Source of the DNA: UBA1181 sp963654355
GTDB lineage: Bacteria; Bacteroidota; Bacteroidia; Bacteroidales; Paludibacteraceae
Length of the DNA stretch: 22,843 nucleotides
Reading direction: 5' to 3'
Assembly (NCBI GenBank): GCA_963654355.1
Contig: CAVKBM010000027.1
Span: 1 to 22,843 of the forward strand
Below the pieces are notes generated by a model. It was not told where the DNA came from. It ran no database searches and worked only from the letters and a program-made list of their open reading frames with translations. Positions 8,245 to 16,513 of the stretch are shown here, one piece after another. The position numbers and the translations under genes were made by a program. How positions within the stretch are numbered: the stretch's first letter is position 1; every line of letters begins with the position of its first letter.

Positions 8245-8279
8245 AAAAAACGCAAGACCATGATAGCCTTGCGTTTTTT
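8245..8279. terminator. Bidirectional rho-independent terminator
   Basis: CGCAAG (8251-8256) and CTTGCG (8268-8273) form a 6-bp stem with an 11-nt loop. It is flanked by six A residues on the left (8245-8250) and six T residues on the right (8274-8279), so it can end transcripts from both the nitroreductase gene and the convergent CobW-family gene. Confidence 0.85.
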
Positions 8280-8299
8280 CTCAACATACATTCCTAAAA

Positions 8300-9517
8300 T
8301 CACACTTTATCCAACGCCTCACAAATAGCTTTTTTGTCCATATTCTTACCGATAAAGACAATCTTAACCATTCTGTCGCCATACTTTTCGTCCCAGTCTT
8401 TTTGCAACTCTGGACTTTGACGGAGCATCGCCTCCCGCTCTTCTTTTGGAGCAGTTACAATCCACTGCCCCGCCTCTTGAAGCGTCTTCTGCGTACCTGC
8501 CTGTTCAAAGAGGAATGACATATCCTCATTGTCCTTGAAGTAAGTGAGTCCTTTCGCACGGATAATGGTCTTTGGCCATTGTTGATAAACGAAATGGTCA
8601 AAAGCATTCAAACTCATTGGTTTACGACGATAGTAGACAAATGTGCCGATTCCATACTCTTCCACCTCTCCCTCGCCTTCATGGTCATGATGATGATGGT
8701 GGTGATGGTGTTCATGCTCTTCGTGTTCGTCATCGTCACCATCGTGGTGGTGTTCATGGTCGTTCTCCTCTTCGTCCCTGCACTCAGCCTCTTTCTCGAT
8801 TTCTTCGACCCAACCTGCAGAAACAGAAATCTTATCCATATCAAAGCGGTGGCAGTTGATGATCTTATCCAAGTCGACCTTTGCATAGTCGGCTTCAATA
8901 ATCTCGGCATGTGGTTGCAATTTCCTCACAACCGCCTTCACAGAGTTTAATTCATCTGCGCCCACCTCGCTCACTTTATTCAAGATAATCACATCACAGA
9001 ACTCAATCTGTTGGATTACCAAATTAGCGATATCTTCCTCATCCACCTCCTTGGTTAAGTCAGAACCATTAGAAAACTCTTTAGAGATTCTCAACGCATC
9101 GACTACCGTTGCAACACAATCCAAACGGCAAATATCAGGCAGACGATACTTGCGTGCCATATCAGAGATAGAAACGATTGTATTAGCGATAGGGAAAGGC
9201 TCACAGATTCCACTTGCCTCGATTACAATATAGTCGAATTTGTTCGTCTCCGTGATATCCGTGATTTGCTTGATCAAATCCGTTTTCAAAGTACAGCAGA
9301 TACAACCATTCTGGAGAGCAACCAAGCTATCATCCTTTTGTGTTACCACTCCACCTTTCTGAATCAAAGAGGCATCGATATTCACCTCACCAATATCATT
9401 CACAATAACCGCAATCTTCAACCCTTTCTCGTTCAAAAGAATGTGGTTCACCAAGGTAGTCTTTCCGCTACCCAAATAACCCGTCAACAGGGTAATAGGT
9501 ACTACTTGCTTTGCCAT
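8300..9517 (-). CDS. COG0523 (CobW/P47K) family GTPase with His-rich metal-binding loop
   Basis: This 405-residue G3E GTPase belongs to the CobW/ZNG metallochaperone family, cytosolic proteins that deliver metals, often zinc. Visible are Walker A GYLGSGKTT (13-21), the metal-binding CxCC motif in GCICCTL (C72, C74, C75), a switch-like EASGICEPFPIA (100-111) and a base-recognition element LNKVSEV (179-185), where Ser replaces the Asp of NKxD. A highly acidic and His-rich insert (about 248-285) includes a run of nine His ending at H277. Residues about 288-403 are the CobW C-terminal domain. Zinc is the likeliest metal from family knowledge, but Ni or Co cannot be excluded. Its ATG overlaps the end of the flippase gene by 16 nt, so it is the last gene of a three-gene operon and may be translationally coupled. 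I see no Zur-like site in front of it. Confidence 0.93.
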   Translation of the reverse strand: MAKQVVPITLLTGYLGSGKTTLVNHILLNEKGLKIAVIVNDIGEVNIDASLIQKGGVVTQKDDSLVALQNGCICCTLKTDLIKQITDITETNKFDYIVIEASGICEPFPIANTIVSISDMARKYRLPDICRLDCVATVVDALRISKEFSNGSDLTKEVDEEDIANLVIQQIEFCDVIILNKVSEVGADELNSVKAVVRKLQPHAEIIEADYAKVDLDKIINCHRFDMDKISVSAGWVEEIEKEAECRDEEENDHEHHHDGDDDEHEEHEHHHHHHHHDHEGEGEVEEYGIGTFVYYRRKPMSLNAFDHFVYQQWPKTIIRAKGLTYFKDNEDMSFLFEQAGTQKTLQEAGQWIVTAPKEEREAMLRQSPELQKDWDEKYGDRMVKIVFIGKNMDKKAICEALDKV

Positions 9518-10716
9518 AGTTTTATATTTTCAAAATTGTCTTTTCTGTAGAATAAGAAAAGCACCAACGAAGTTACAATATTTGCAGTTAAATTTACCAT
9601 CACAGCCCCCTCAATCTGCCATTTCGAGATAATTATCATAGATAAAACCGCTGTTACGAAAACGCCAATAACAGATTTCAGCACCAAAACGCGCAACTGC
9701 CCCATCGCCGAAAAATAGTGTCCGATAATATCAGCCAGACTGCCCAGTAAGATCCCTGGAGACAAGAACAAAAGCAACATCCTTACCGACTCAAATTCCG
9801 TTCCAAAGACCCAAACATACAACCGAGAAGGCAAGCAATTCACCACCACTAAAACACCCAACGTAACGAAAAAACAGAGTTTCAACACCTGATTCGTACC
9901 CTTCCTCGCCTCCTCTTTATCTGTATTTTGCTCCAACAAACGAGAATATTGCACCATTGAAATACTCCTTCCTACCACCAGCATCGCTTCAGACAACGAA
10001 ACACATATAGAAAAGACCCCCACGCTTGCATTACCAACGTAATAGGCTAAAAAATAATAACTTAACCTCGCATTAAAGAATTGAAGGAAATCACTCAACT
10101 GCGTTTGAAATCCGAACTTAAAAGATTGAAGGAACTCTTCTTTTGTGAAACTCTCCCACTGGTTCTTTCCATTCTCTTTCATGAAACTATAGATTGTCAA
10201 AATAGAGGTAGACAGTGCATATCCTATAAAATAAGCTCTACAACTATCGTCTACCGTCCAATAAATCAACAACATAAAGACTATAGCAAGCATCGGTTGC
10301 AGAACTGTCATTGCATTATAAAGACCTATGCGCTGACCTCCTATGTAAACAGAATTATAAAACGTATAAACACCTAATACAAAGGATATTACAAAGAATA
10401 ACAAAGAAAGATTTTCTTGCTCAAACAAATGAAAAAGGATAGCCCCAAATAACGACAGAATAGAAACCCACAACAAAGCCATCAGGAAGAGCCTCTTTTC
10501 CGCCACTTTATTCAAATAATAAGAAACACTGCTACCCGTAAACACATTGGAGACAATCGCCAGCAGACCAATATCCGCCATAAACATAGCCACGTTTCCC
10601 CGTCCTTCTGCCCCCCACAACTGAGCCGTCAGCACAACGACAAGGAAATTTGACAAGAGTATTGCACTCTTTCCCAACACTGTTATCACTATGTTTTTTC
10701 TCAAGTCAAATGCCAT
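9502..10716 (-). CDS. Polysaccharide/lipid-linked oligosaccharide flippase (Wzx/MATE-like)
   Basis: This roughly 404-residue integral inner-membrane protein has about 12 hydrophobic helices and few soluble segments. The N-terminus MAFDLRKNIVITVLGKSAIL, followed by LWGAEGRGNVAMFMADIGLL, is typical of Wzx-type and other MOP-superfamily exporters, which flip undecaprenyl-linked glycans to the periplasm. The ATG at 10716 is preferred; an upstream TTG at 10734 would add six residues deeper inside the glycosyltransferase gene. ATG 10716 overlaps the glycosyltransferase stop by 11 nt, and the 3' end overlaps the CobW-family gene by 16 nt, so three genes are chained. The glycan carried is unknown. 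The adjacent glycosyltransferase supports a role in surface polysaccharide or glycolipid synthesis. Confidence 0.88.
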   Translation of the reverse strand: MAFDLRKNIVITVLGKSAILLSNFLVVVLTAQLWGAEGRGNVAMFMADIGLLAIVSNVFTGSSVSYYLNKVAEKRLFLMALLWVSILSLFGAILFHLFEQENLSLLFFVISFVLGVYTFYNSVYIGGQRIGLYNAMTVLQPMLAIVFMLLIYWTVDDSCRAYFIGYALSTSILTIYSFMKENGKNQWESFTKEEFLQSFKFGFQTQLSDFLQFFNARLSYYFLAYYVGNASVGVFSICVSLSEAMLVVGRSISMVQYSRLLEQNTDKEEARKGTNQVLKLCFFVTLGVLVVVNCLPSRLYVWVFGTEFESVRMLLLFLSPGILLGSLADIIGHYFSAMGQLRVLVLKSVIGVFVTAVLSMIIISKWQIEGAVMVNLTANIVTSLVLFLFYRKDNFENIKLWQSK

Positions 10717-11788
10717 AATGAATGAAATCCACAAACGACTTTTCTATTCTTTCCCAATTATATTTTTCATCAGACAACCGTAACGCATTTCGGCAATGCT
10801 TTTGATAGAGATCTTCGTCATCAAGATAATGCAAAACAGCGTCAACCGACTTTTCTATTTCTGTCGGCTTAACAGCAACACCCATCTCTTCAAATTCAGG
10901 GACTCCACGACGAATTGCCTTTAAATCGGAGTATATCATCGGCCGCCCTACCGCCATATAATAGAACATCTTGATAGGCAGGCAATGGGTGTTCTCTATG
11001 TCATCATCTCGCTGATCAAGATACAAATCATTCGCCCCCACAGTCTCGCAGAACACTTCAAACGGCATCCAGTTTTGGGAGGAAATTCGCAGATTTGAAG
11101 GCATCTCCTCCTCCACATCCATTTTCATCGATGAAACAACATTCAGCAGGAAATTCGTATTCGGACGTTTCTCTGCCACCGCTTTTACCACCTCTATCAC
11201 TCTAAAAAAACCTTTTTCCTCCGTCAAATTTCCCGAATAATAAAAAGAACAAGATTTCTTCAAGGATTTCTTAGCAGGATATCTTTTAACATTTCCTATC
11301 GTCGCATAATAGGCCAACATCAGATTTTTTTTCCAAGGAAACAAAATCTGACAAGGCAACGCTTTATAATATTCTCCAAACAAAAACGCATCCGCAAGAA
11401 AAGATGCCTTAAAGGATAAAAACGACAAGGCTAAAAAACGCACGAAACGCTTCAACACTCCATAATTCCGTAAATTTTTCTTCGACGGATACCACTCTGT
11501 TATATCATAAAGCACCTTTACTACCTTTCCCTCCGACTTTTCTATCGTTTTCTTCGCCTTTCTTGCCACTATCACTGAAATTGGAGTGTCGCAAATAATC
11601 ACATCTGGGCAACTCTGTTCCAAGTGCGTTTGCAGCCACTGGCAACGCTCCGATCGACTTTTATCACGCATCGAATAGGTGGAGAAAATATGTACAATAT
11701 CGCCCTCCGAACGCAAAGCCATCGCCTCCTGATATGCGACACGCTCATCGTCCGCTTTATGAACCATCAATGAGAACGCTACTACCAT
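10706..11788 (-). CDS. Glycosyltransferase, group 1 (GT4-like)
   Basis: This 360-residue protein is probably peripheral on the inner membrane and transfers a sugar from a nucleotide donor to a lipid-linked or polysaccharide acceptor. The N-domain begins VVAFSLMVHKADDERVAYQE, as in GT4 enzymes. The C-domain shows FYYSGNLTEEKGFFRVIEVV (182-201) and CLPIKMFYYMAVGRPMIYSD (269-288). In most GT4 enzymes the latter motif reads FEYMA, with the Glu serving in donor binding; here that position is Tyr (F275-Y276-Y277-M278). Whether this is a subfamily trait or a loss I cannot tell from one sequence. It is the first gene of the minus-strand operon, with a -7-like box 34-41 nt upstream. No other cell-surface polysaccharide genes flank it, so this is not a typical large capsule locus. 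Confidence 0.88.
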   Translation of the reverse strand: MVVAFSLMVHKADDERVAYQEAMALRSEGDIVHIFSTYSMRDKSRSERCQWLQTHLEQSCPDVIICDTPISVIVARKAKKTIEKSEGKVVKVLYDITEWYPSKKNLRNYGVLKRFVRFLALSFLSFKASFLADAFLFGEYYKALPCQILFPWKKNLMLAYYATIGNVKRYPAKKSLKKSCSFYYSGNLTEEKGFFRVIEVVKAVAEKRPNTNFLLNVVSSMKMDVEEEMPSNLRISSQNWMPFEVFCETVGANDLYLDQRDDDIENTHCLPIKMFYYMAVGRPMIYSDLKAIRRGVPEFEEMGVAVKPTEIEKSVDAVLHYLDDEDLYQKHCRNALRLSDEKYNWERIEKSFVDFIHYGI

Positions 11789-11821
11789 ACTACTCTTCTA
11801 TCCATCAACTAATTCCACCTA

Positions 11822-11829
11822 CAAAGATA
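11822..11829 (-). promoter_or_regulatory. Putative -7 box of the glycosyltransferase-flippase-cobW operon
   Basis: On the minus strand this reads TATCTTTG, a match to TAnnTTTG, placing the start of transcription about 27 nt before the ATG at 11788. No good -33 TTTG is visible; upstream is the ferredoxin terminator. Confidence 0.45.
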
Positions 11830-11851
11830 ACAGGTTTTGACTATAAATAAT

Positions 11852-11881
11852 AAAAAAGGGAGTGTCCTCCCGAACACCCCC
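11852..11881 (-). terminator. Rho-independent terminator of the ferredoxin gene
   Basis: On the minus strand an 8-bp stem (11881-11874 with 11865-11858, one G-U pair) and an 8-nt loop are followed by six T residues (11857-11852). It starts 21 nt after the ferredoxin stop. Confidence 0.85.
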
Positions 11882-11901
11882 ATTCCTTGACTAATCTAAT
11901 T

Positions 11902-12066
11902 TTACTTTGAGATAGCACCTGCAGGACATGCATCTGCGCAAGTTCCACACTCAGTACAAGCGGAAGGATCAATCTTGTAAATATCACCCTCTGAAATTGC
12001 GCCAACTGGACACTCGCCTGCGCAAGTTCCACATGCTACACAATCTTCTCCAATTACATAAGCCAT
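11902..12066 (-). CDS. Small 2[4Fe-4S] ferredoxin (bacterial/clostridial type)
   Basis: This is a short gene of 54 codons plus stop. The protein starts MAYVIGEDCVACGTCAGECP and ends ACTECGTCADACPAGAISK. Its eight cysteines fall in two CxxCxxCxxxCP motifs (C9, C12, C15, C19 and C37, C40, C43, C47), enough for two [4Fe-4S] clusters. The length and internal pseudo-twofold repeat match clostridial-type ferredoxins, cytosolic low-potential electron carriers for enzymes such as pyruvate:ferredoxin oxidoreductase or hydrogenase; the partner here is unknown. A TATATTTG box lies 27-34 nt upstream and a strong terminator follows, so it is probably monocistronic and well expressed. Its presence fits an anaerobic lifestyle. 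Confidence 0.97.
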   Translation of the reverse strand: MAYVIGEDCVACGTCAGECPVGAISEGDIYKIDPSACTECGTCADACPAGAISK

Positions 12067-12092
12067 AATAAACAAGTTTTAAAGTTACGTTG

Positions 12093-12100
12093 CAAATATA
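12093..12100 (-). promoter_or_regulatory. -7 box of the ferredoxin promoter
   Basis: The minus strand reads TATATTTGC here, a perfect -7 consensus, with a leader of roughly 20 nt to the ATG at 12066. The -33 region has no clear TTTG at 19-20 nt. Confidence 0.6.
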
Positions 12101-12184
12101 TAACCGCTTTTTATTCTATGTCTATTTTCAACCTACTTTTTTTTCTTTTTTTTGACTTTTTCACACTTCGTTTTTTCATCAATT

Positions 12185-15100
12185 TCACGCACTGATTCTC
12201 ATAGCCTCAACAGCAGCCAAAACATCATACGCTTCTGCCACAGTCTGCACCTCCGAAAATATAATTGAACGTTTACCTGCATTGTCACGCAACTTGCAAC
12301 GTTCCACATGTGTTTGAAGATACTCTATAATTTTTCCAAAGGCATCCGTTTGGAAATAAGGCGATTTTTCGTCACTCACAAAATACCCTACCATACGTTC
12401 TTGCTTTAAGGTCAACTTCTCGAAACCTAATTTCTGAGCCATCCAGCGTACACGAACAAGTGTCAACAGATTCTTCGTCTGTTCAGGCAATTCGCCAAAG
12501 CGATCGCGCATCTTGGCCTCAAAATTCAGCAATTCTGCCTCATCTTTGACATTGTCCAACTCGCGATAGAGACTCATCCTCTCTGAAACATTCTCCACAT
12601 AGTCGGATGGAAATGTCAACTCCATATCCGTTTCCACCTGGCAATCCAAAACCACAGGCAAAGAAGCCACTGTTGGTGTTGACCCGTCCTCTTTATATAA
12701 ATCCGAGAATTCCTCAATTTTCAACTCCGCTACTGCTTCATTCAACACTTTCTGATAGGTTTCGTACCCCAAATCAGCAATAAATCCACTTTGCTCTGCG
12801 CCAAGAAGATTCCCAGCTCCACGAATATCTAAATCCTGCATAGCAATATTGAATCCGCTACCCAATTCCGAGAAGCTTTCAATAGCTTGTAGACGGCGAC
12901 GAGCATCTTGCGTAAGTGTTGACAACGGCGGCGCAAGCAGATAACAGAAAGCACGTCGGTTGCTTCGACCTACACGACCACGCAACTGATGCAAGTCGCT
13001 CAAACCAAAATTCTGCGCATTGTTCACGATAATCGTGTTGCAGTTTGGCATATCGATACCCGACTCAATGATCGTCGTCGCCAACAACACGTCGTATTCG
13101 TAATCAATGAAATCCAAAATGATTTTCTCTAAATCTTCACCCTTCATCTGCCCATGACCAATCGCCACTCTTGCCTCTGGCACTAAGCGATTGATCAAAG
13201 CAGCGATTTCAGGCAGATTCTGCACCCTATTGTTAATAAAGAAAACCTGCCCGTTGCGATCCATCTCATAACGAATGGCATCTCGAATCACATTCTCGTT
13301 GAAAGAATGTAATTCCGTCTGCACAGGGTAACGGTTGGCAGGAGGTGTGCTAATCACAGAGAGATCGCGCGCCCCCATTAAAGAGAATTGCAAAGTTCGC
13401 GGAATCGGAGTCGCTGTCATCGTCAACGTATCAACATTGACCTTCATCTGCTTAATCTTCTCTTTTACAGAGACACCAAATTTCTGTTCTTCATCGATAA
13501 TCAGCAATCCTAAATCTTTAAATTTCACCTCTTTACCTAAAATCTTCTGCGTGCCAATCATAATATTGATCTCACCATCCAACAGCTCCTTCTCTATCCG
13601 CTTCACATCTTTTGGAGAACGCGAACGATTCAGATATTCCACCTTGCACGGAAAATCTTTCAACCTTTCAGAAAAAGTTTTATAGTGTTGCAACGCCAAA
13701 ACGGTCGTTGGCACCAAGATAGCCACCTGTTTGTTATCGCACGCAGCCTTAAAGGCCGCACGAATCGCTATTTCCGTCTTTCCAAAGCCCACGTCTCCAC
13801 AGACGAGGCGATCCATCGGCAAATCACGCTCCATATCCGCTTTCACCTCACGAGTCGTCTTCAACTGGTCTGGCGTGTCTTCATAGATAAACGAGGCTTC
13901 CAATTCCGATTGTAAGAAAGTGTCTGCAGAGAATGCATAACCCTTCTCCTCACGGCGTTTGGCATAGAGTGCGATAAGGTCACGTGCAATATCCTTAACC
14001 TTCTTCTTTGTCCGCTCTTTCAATGTCTGCCATGCACCCGTACCCAACTTGCTAATTGTTGGAGACTCACCCTCTTTTCCTCTATATCTTGATATTTTAT
14101 GTAACGAATGGATGCTTACGAGCAACAAGTCGTCATTTTTATACAACAATTTGATAACCTCTTGTTTCTTTCCGTTGACATCCACTTGAATCAATCCGCC
14201 GAAACGCCCCACTCCATAATCCACATGCACGACGAAATCGCCCACTTTGAAACTGTTCAAATCCTTCAGAGTCAATGCCGCTTGCCCATCACGCGCCCTA
14301 TCCGAGCGCAAAGAATATTTATGGTATCGGTTGAAAACCTGATGATCCGTGTAACAACAAAGTTGCTTCGTATCTAAAACAAAACCCTCATGAAGCGTCT
14401 TTAAAACTGGTGTAAATGAAATATTCAGCCCTTTATCTGCAAAAATAGACTCCAAACGCTCTATTTGGTGTTTGTTATCACTCAACAAGCACACTTCATA
14501 GCCGTTCTGTATCTTCTGTTTGAAATCACCCGCTATTAAGTCAAAATTCTTTGAAAAAATAGGTTGAGGATGCGTGTGAAATTCAACTTTGACTGGTGTT
14601 TCCGAAGAAGTAGACATACCATCATGTCCACCAAACTCAATTCTCCTAAAATCTTTTGACCGTTTCAGAAAAACATCCATTGAAAGAATGGGATTCTCTT
14701 CGTTTTTTTCTTTTGCACGCACCTCTTCACCTCCGATTATATCCGCCGTATACGAAAAATCATAGAACGAGAGGATGGCAGTCGGAGGCAAGAAATTCAA
14801 CAACGAATCTGTCACGTCCTTTTTTTCACGGATATCAGGAACAATCGTAATGCTCTGCTTCTCATCAATTGAAAGTTGTGTTTCAACATTAAAAGTGCGG
14901 ATAGATTCCACATCGTCTCCAAAAAAATCTAATCGGAAAGGATATTCACAAGAATAGGAAAAAATATCAATGATACTACCACGGACTGAAAACTGACCAG
15001 GTTCATAAACAAAATCTACACGATTGAAACCATGCTCAAACAATGATTGGGAGAGCTTCGTCGTATTAATTGAGTCTCCTTTTGAAATACGAATTGTATT

Positions 15101-15511
15101 TTCTCGCAAAACCTCCGTCCTTACAACCAATTCCGACAACGCCTCAGGATGAGTAACTACCACATAATCAGCATTTTCATGTCCTAATCGGTCTAGCACT
15201 TCCGTACGAAGCACCTCATTAGCAGCATCCAACTGTTTCTCTCCATATTTTGCAGAGCCCTTGTAGGAAACAGGATAAAACAAAACCTTTTCGTTACCAA
15301 GCAACTGCGTCATATCGTAATAGAAATAAGCCGCCGACTCCGCATCATTCAGCACAATGAGCCACTGTCCATGGTAATCCTTAAAAAGCATTGAAAACAA
15401 CAAGGCACGAAAAGAACCCTCCATTCCTTTCAGAAGTAGGCTTTTCTCCTTTTTATTCTCCATCCATTTCTTCACCGAAATCACCTGGTTATCAGACTCT
15501 ATTCGGTCCAT
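12185..15511 (-). CDS. mfd: Transcription-repair coupling factor Mfd
   Basis: This protein of about 1108 residues is a DNA translocase that removes RNA polymerase stalled at lesions and recruits UvrA. In order: UvrB-like N-terminal domains (FVYEPGQFSVRGSIIDIFSY around residue 170-190); the RNA-polymerase-interacting domain (FKVGDFVVHVDYGVGRFGGL near 415-435); SF2 helicase motifs with Walker A GDVGFGKTE (near 572), LLIIDEEQKFGV (near 670), TMTATPIPRTL, and LRGRVGRSNRRAFCYLLAPP; then the C-terminal D7 domain with MSLYRELDN. The frame is open to an ATG at 15586, but a TATATTTG promoter box at 15565-15558 lies inside that extension and the extra residues (MVWTFILYICKYL) look non-coding. I therefore choose the ATG at 15511; a TTG start about 18 nt further upstream is possible. 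The length fits Bacteroidetes Mfd (about 1100-1130). A pyrimidine-rich tract, not a hairpin, follows the stop. Confidence 0.95.
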   Translation of the reverse strand: MDRIESDNQVISVKKWMENKKEKSLLLKGMEGSFRALLFSMLFKDYHGQWLIVLNDAESAAYFYYDMTQLLGNEKVLFYPVSYKGSAKYGEKQLDAANEVLRTEVLDRLGHENADYVVVTHPEALSELVVRTEVLRENTIRISKGDSINTTKLSQSLFEHGFNRVDFVYEPGQFSVRGSIIDIFSYSCEYPFRLDFFGDDVESIRTFNVETQLSIDEKQSITIVPDIREKKDVTDSLLNFLPPTAILSFYDFSYTADIIGGEEVRAKEKNEENPILSMDVFLKRSKDFRRIEFGGHDGMSTSSETPVKVEFHTHPQPIFSKNFDLIAGDFKQKIQNGYEVCLLSDNKHQIERLESIFADKGLNISFTPVLKTLHEGFVLDTKQLCCYTDHQVFNRYHKYSLRSDRARDGQAALTLKDLNSFKVGDFVVHVDYGVGRFGGLIQVDVNGKKQEVIKLLYKNDDLLLVSIHSLHKISRYRGKEGESPTISKLGTGAWQTLKERTKKKVKDIARDLIALYAKRREEKGYAFSADTFLQSELEASFIYEDTPDQLKTTREVKADMERDLPMDRLVCGDVGFGKTEIAIRAAFKAACDNKQVAILVPTTVLALQHYKTFSERLKDFPCKVEYLNRSRSPKDVKRIEKELLDGEINIMIGTQKILGKEVKFKDLGLLIIDEEQKFGVSVKEKIKQMKVNVDTLTMTATPIPRTLQFSLMGARDLSVISTPPANRYPVQTELHSFNENVIRDAIRYEMDRNGQVFFINNRVQNLPEIAALINRLVPEARVAIGHGQMKGEDLEKIILDFIDYEYDVLLATTIIESGIDMPNCNTIIVNNAQNFGLSDLHQLRGRVGRSNRRAFCYLLAPPLSTLTQDARRRLQAIESFSELGSGFNIAMQDLDIRGAGNLLGAEQSGFIADLGYETYQKVLNEAVAELKIEEFSDLYKEDGSTPTVASLPVVLDCQVETDMELTFPSDYVENVSERMSLYRELDNVKDEAELLNFEAKMRDRFGELPEQTKNLLTLVRVRWMAQKLGFEKLTLKQERMVGYFVSDEKSPYFQTDAFGKIIEYLQTHVERCKLRDNAGKRSIIFSEVQTVAEAYDVLAAVEAMRISA

Positions 15512-15557
15512 TAAATCGACTAATTCCAACTCTAAGATTTTTTTACAAAGATATTTG

Positions 15558-15565
15558 CAAATATA
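15558..15565 (-). promoter_or_regulatory. -7 box of the mfd promoter
   Basis: The minus strand reads TATATTTG, inside a perfect 14-bp palindrome (15551-15564). Predicted transcription start is near 15552, about 40 nt before ATG 15511, which decides against the longer mfd start. No canonical -33 is present. Confidence 0.5.
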
Positions 15566-15590
15566 AAGAATAAAAGTCCAAACCATTTTC

Positions 15591-15598
15591 TAAATTTG
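15591..15598 (+). promoter_or_regulatory. Putative -7 box for the GT2-pyrC transcript
   Basis: TAAATTTG fits TAnnTTTG and faces away from the mfd promoter 26 nt away. It predicts a leader of about 150 nt before the ATG at 15755. No clear -33 element is seen, and I see no ORF or recognised RNA in the leader. Confidence 0.4.
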
Positions 15599-15754
15599 CA
15601 TATACGGCTCTTTGAAAGGTGATGTGAAATTCTTTTTGACAAAAGTTCTTTAAAAAGAGAGGAAGAAAACCACCGAATTCCTTTGAATTAATAAAATAGG
15701 AAGCCCGAAGAATCGTTATAAGAAAGTAAATAAAACGCCCAAAATTAGACGGCA

Positions 15755-16513
15755 ATGGAAAACAACGATGGTGTAGTAATCATACCGACCTACAACGAAA
15801 AAGAGAACATAGAGAATATCTGTAGAGCAGTCTTTTCGTTGCCCAAGCAGTTTCACATCTTAGTGATCGATGATGGATCACCAGACGGCACAGGGGAAAT
15901 CGTAAAAAAGCTTCAGAGTGATTTTTCAGAGCGCCTACACCTCATTGAGCGTTCGGGGAAGCAAGGTTTAGGCACAGCCTACATCACAGGCTTCAAATGG
16001 GCGGTAGAACGCAAGTACGACTACGTCTTTGAGATGGATGCCGACTTCTCTCACAACCCCAACGATTTGTTGAAACTACACAAGGCATGTTCTGAAGAAG
16101 GAGCAGACCTCGCCATTGGTTCTCGCTATACAAGTGGCGTCAACGTGGTGAACTGGCCAATGGGGCGCGTCTTGATGTCTTATTTCGCCTCCATCTATGT
16201 AAGAATTATTACAGGTATGAAGATAGCCGACACCACCGCAGGTTTCGCATGCTACCGTCGAGAGGTGTTGGAAACGATTGAATTAGACAAAATAAAATTC
16301 ATAGGCTATGCCTTTCAGATAGAGATGAAATTCACCGCCTATATGTGTGGGTTCAACATCAAAGAGGTACCTATCATCTTCGTAAACAGAGTTTTAGGAG
16401 TATCAAAGATGAATAGCGGAATATTCGGAGAGGCTGTGTTCGGCGTGATAAGACTCAAATTGAATAGTCTTTTCAGAAAATACCCAGAGAAGAAAAAAGA
16501 GGAAAAAGGATAG
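15755..16513 (+). CDS. Polyprenol-phosphate mannosyltransferase-like GT2 (DPM1 family)
   Basis: This 252-residue enzyme is soluble or membrane-associated; it lacks the C-terminal membrane helices found in some DPM1/GtrB proteins. It is expected to transfer a hexose, typically mannose from GDP-Man, to polyprenyl phosphate at the cytoplasmic face. Motifs are VVIIPTYNEKENI (7-19), VIDDGSPDGTGEIV (37-50), the metal-binding DAD in FEMDADFSHNPNDL (93-106), AIGSRYTSG (120-128), DTTAGFACYRREVLE (159-173) and NRVLGVSKMNSG (211-222), the counterpart of the DR-GxSK motif of DPM synthases. It ends in a Lys/Glu-rich tail. The ATG at 15755 puts the first strand at residue 7, as usual. The dihydroorotase gene follows after 109 nt. 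From memory this pairing recurs in Bacteroidales, but the two have no obvious biochemical link. Confidence 0.9.
   Translation: MENNDGVVIIPTYNEKENIENICRAVFSLPKQFHILVIDDGSPDGTGEIVKKLQSDFSERLHLIERSGKQGLGTAYITGFKWAVERKYDYVFEMDADFSHNPNDLLKLHKACSEEGADLAIGSRYTSGVNVVNWPMGRVLMSYFASIYVRIITGMKIADTTAGFACYRREVLETIELDKIKFIGYAFQIEMKFTAYMCGFNIKEVPIIFVNRVLGVSKMNSGIFGEAVFGVIRLKLNSLFRKYPEKKKEEKG

Noticed and set aside
8572..8950. Plus-strand ORFs rich in Val/Met/Phe or His opposite the CobW gene
   Set aside because: They are produced by the complement of the His/Asp/Glu-coding tract and match no family; they are shadows.
11841..12032. 63-codon minus-strand ORF rich in Leu, Val and Gln over the ferredoxin region
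   Set aside because: It is an out-of-frame shadow of the real ferredoxin gene at 11902-12066, whose eight cysteines in two CxxCxxCxxxCP motifs are unmistakable.
12130..12175. Pyrimidine-rich run after mfd as a terminator
   Set aside because: On the mfd transcript it is a purine (A/G) run with no hairpin before it, so it is not an intrinsic terminator for mfd.
15512..15586. 25-residue N-terminal extension of Mfd from an upstream ATG at 15586
   Set aside because: A consensus -7 box lies inside it and the residues (MVWTFILYICKYL) look unlike an Mfd N-terminus; the ATG at 15511 is preferred.
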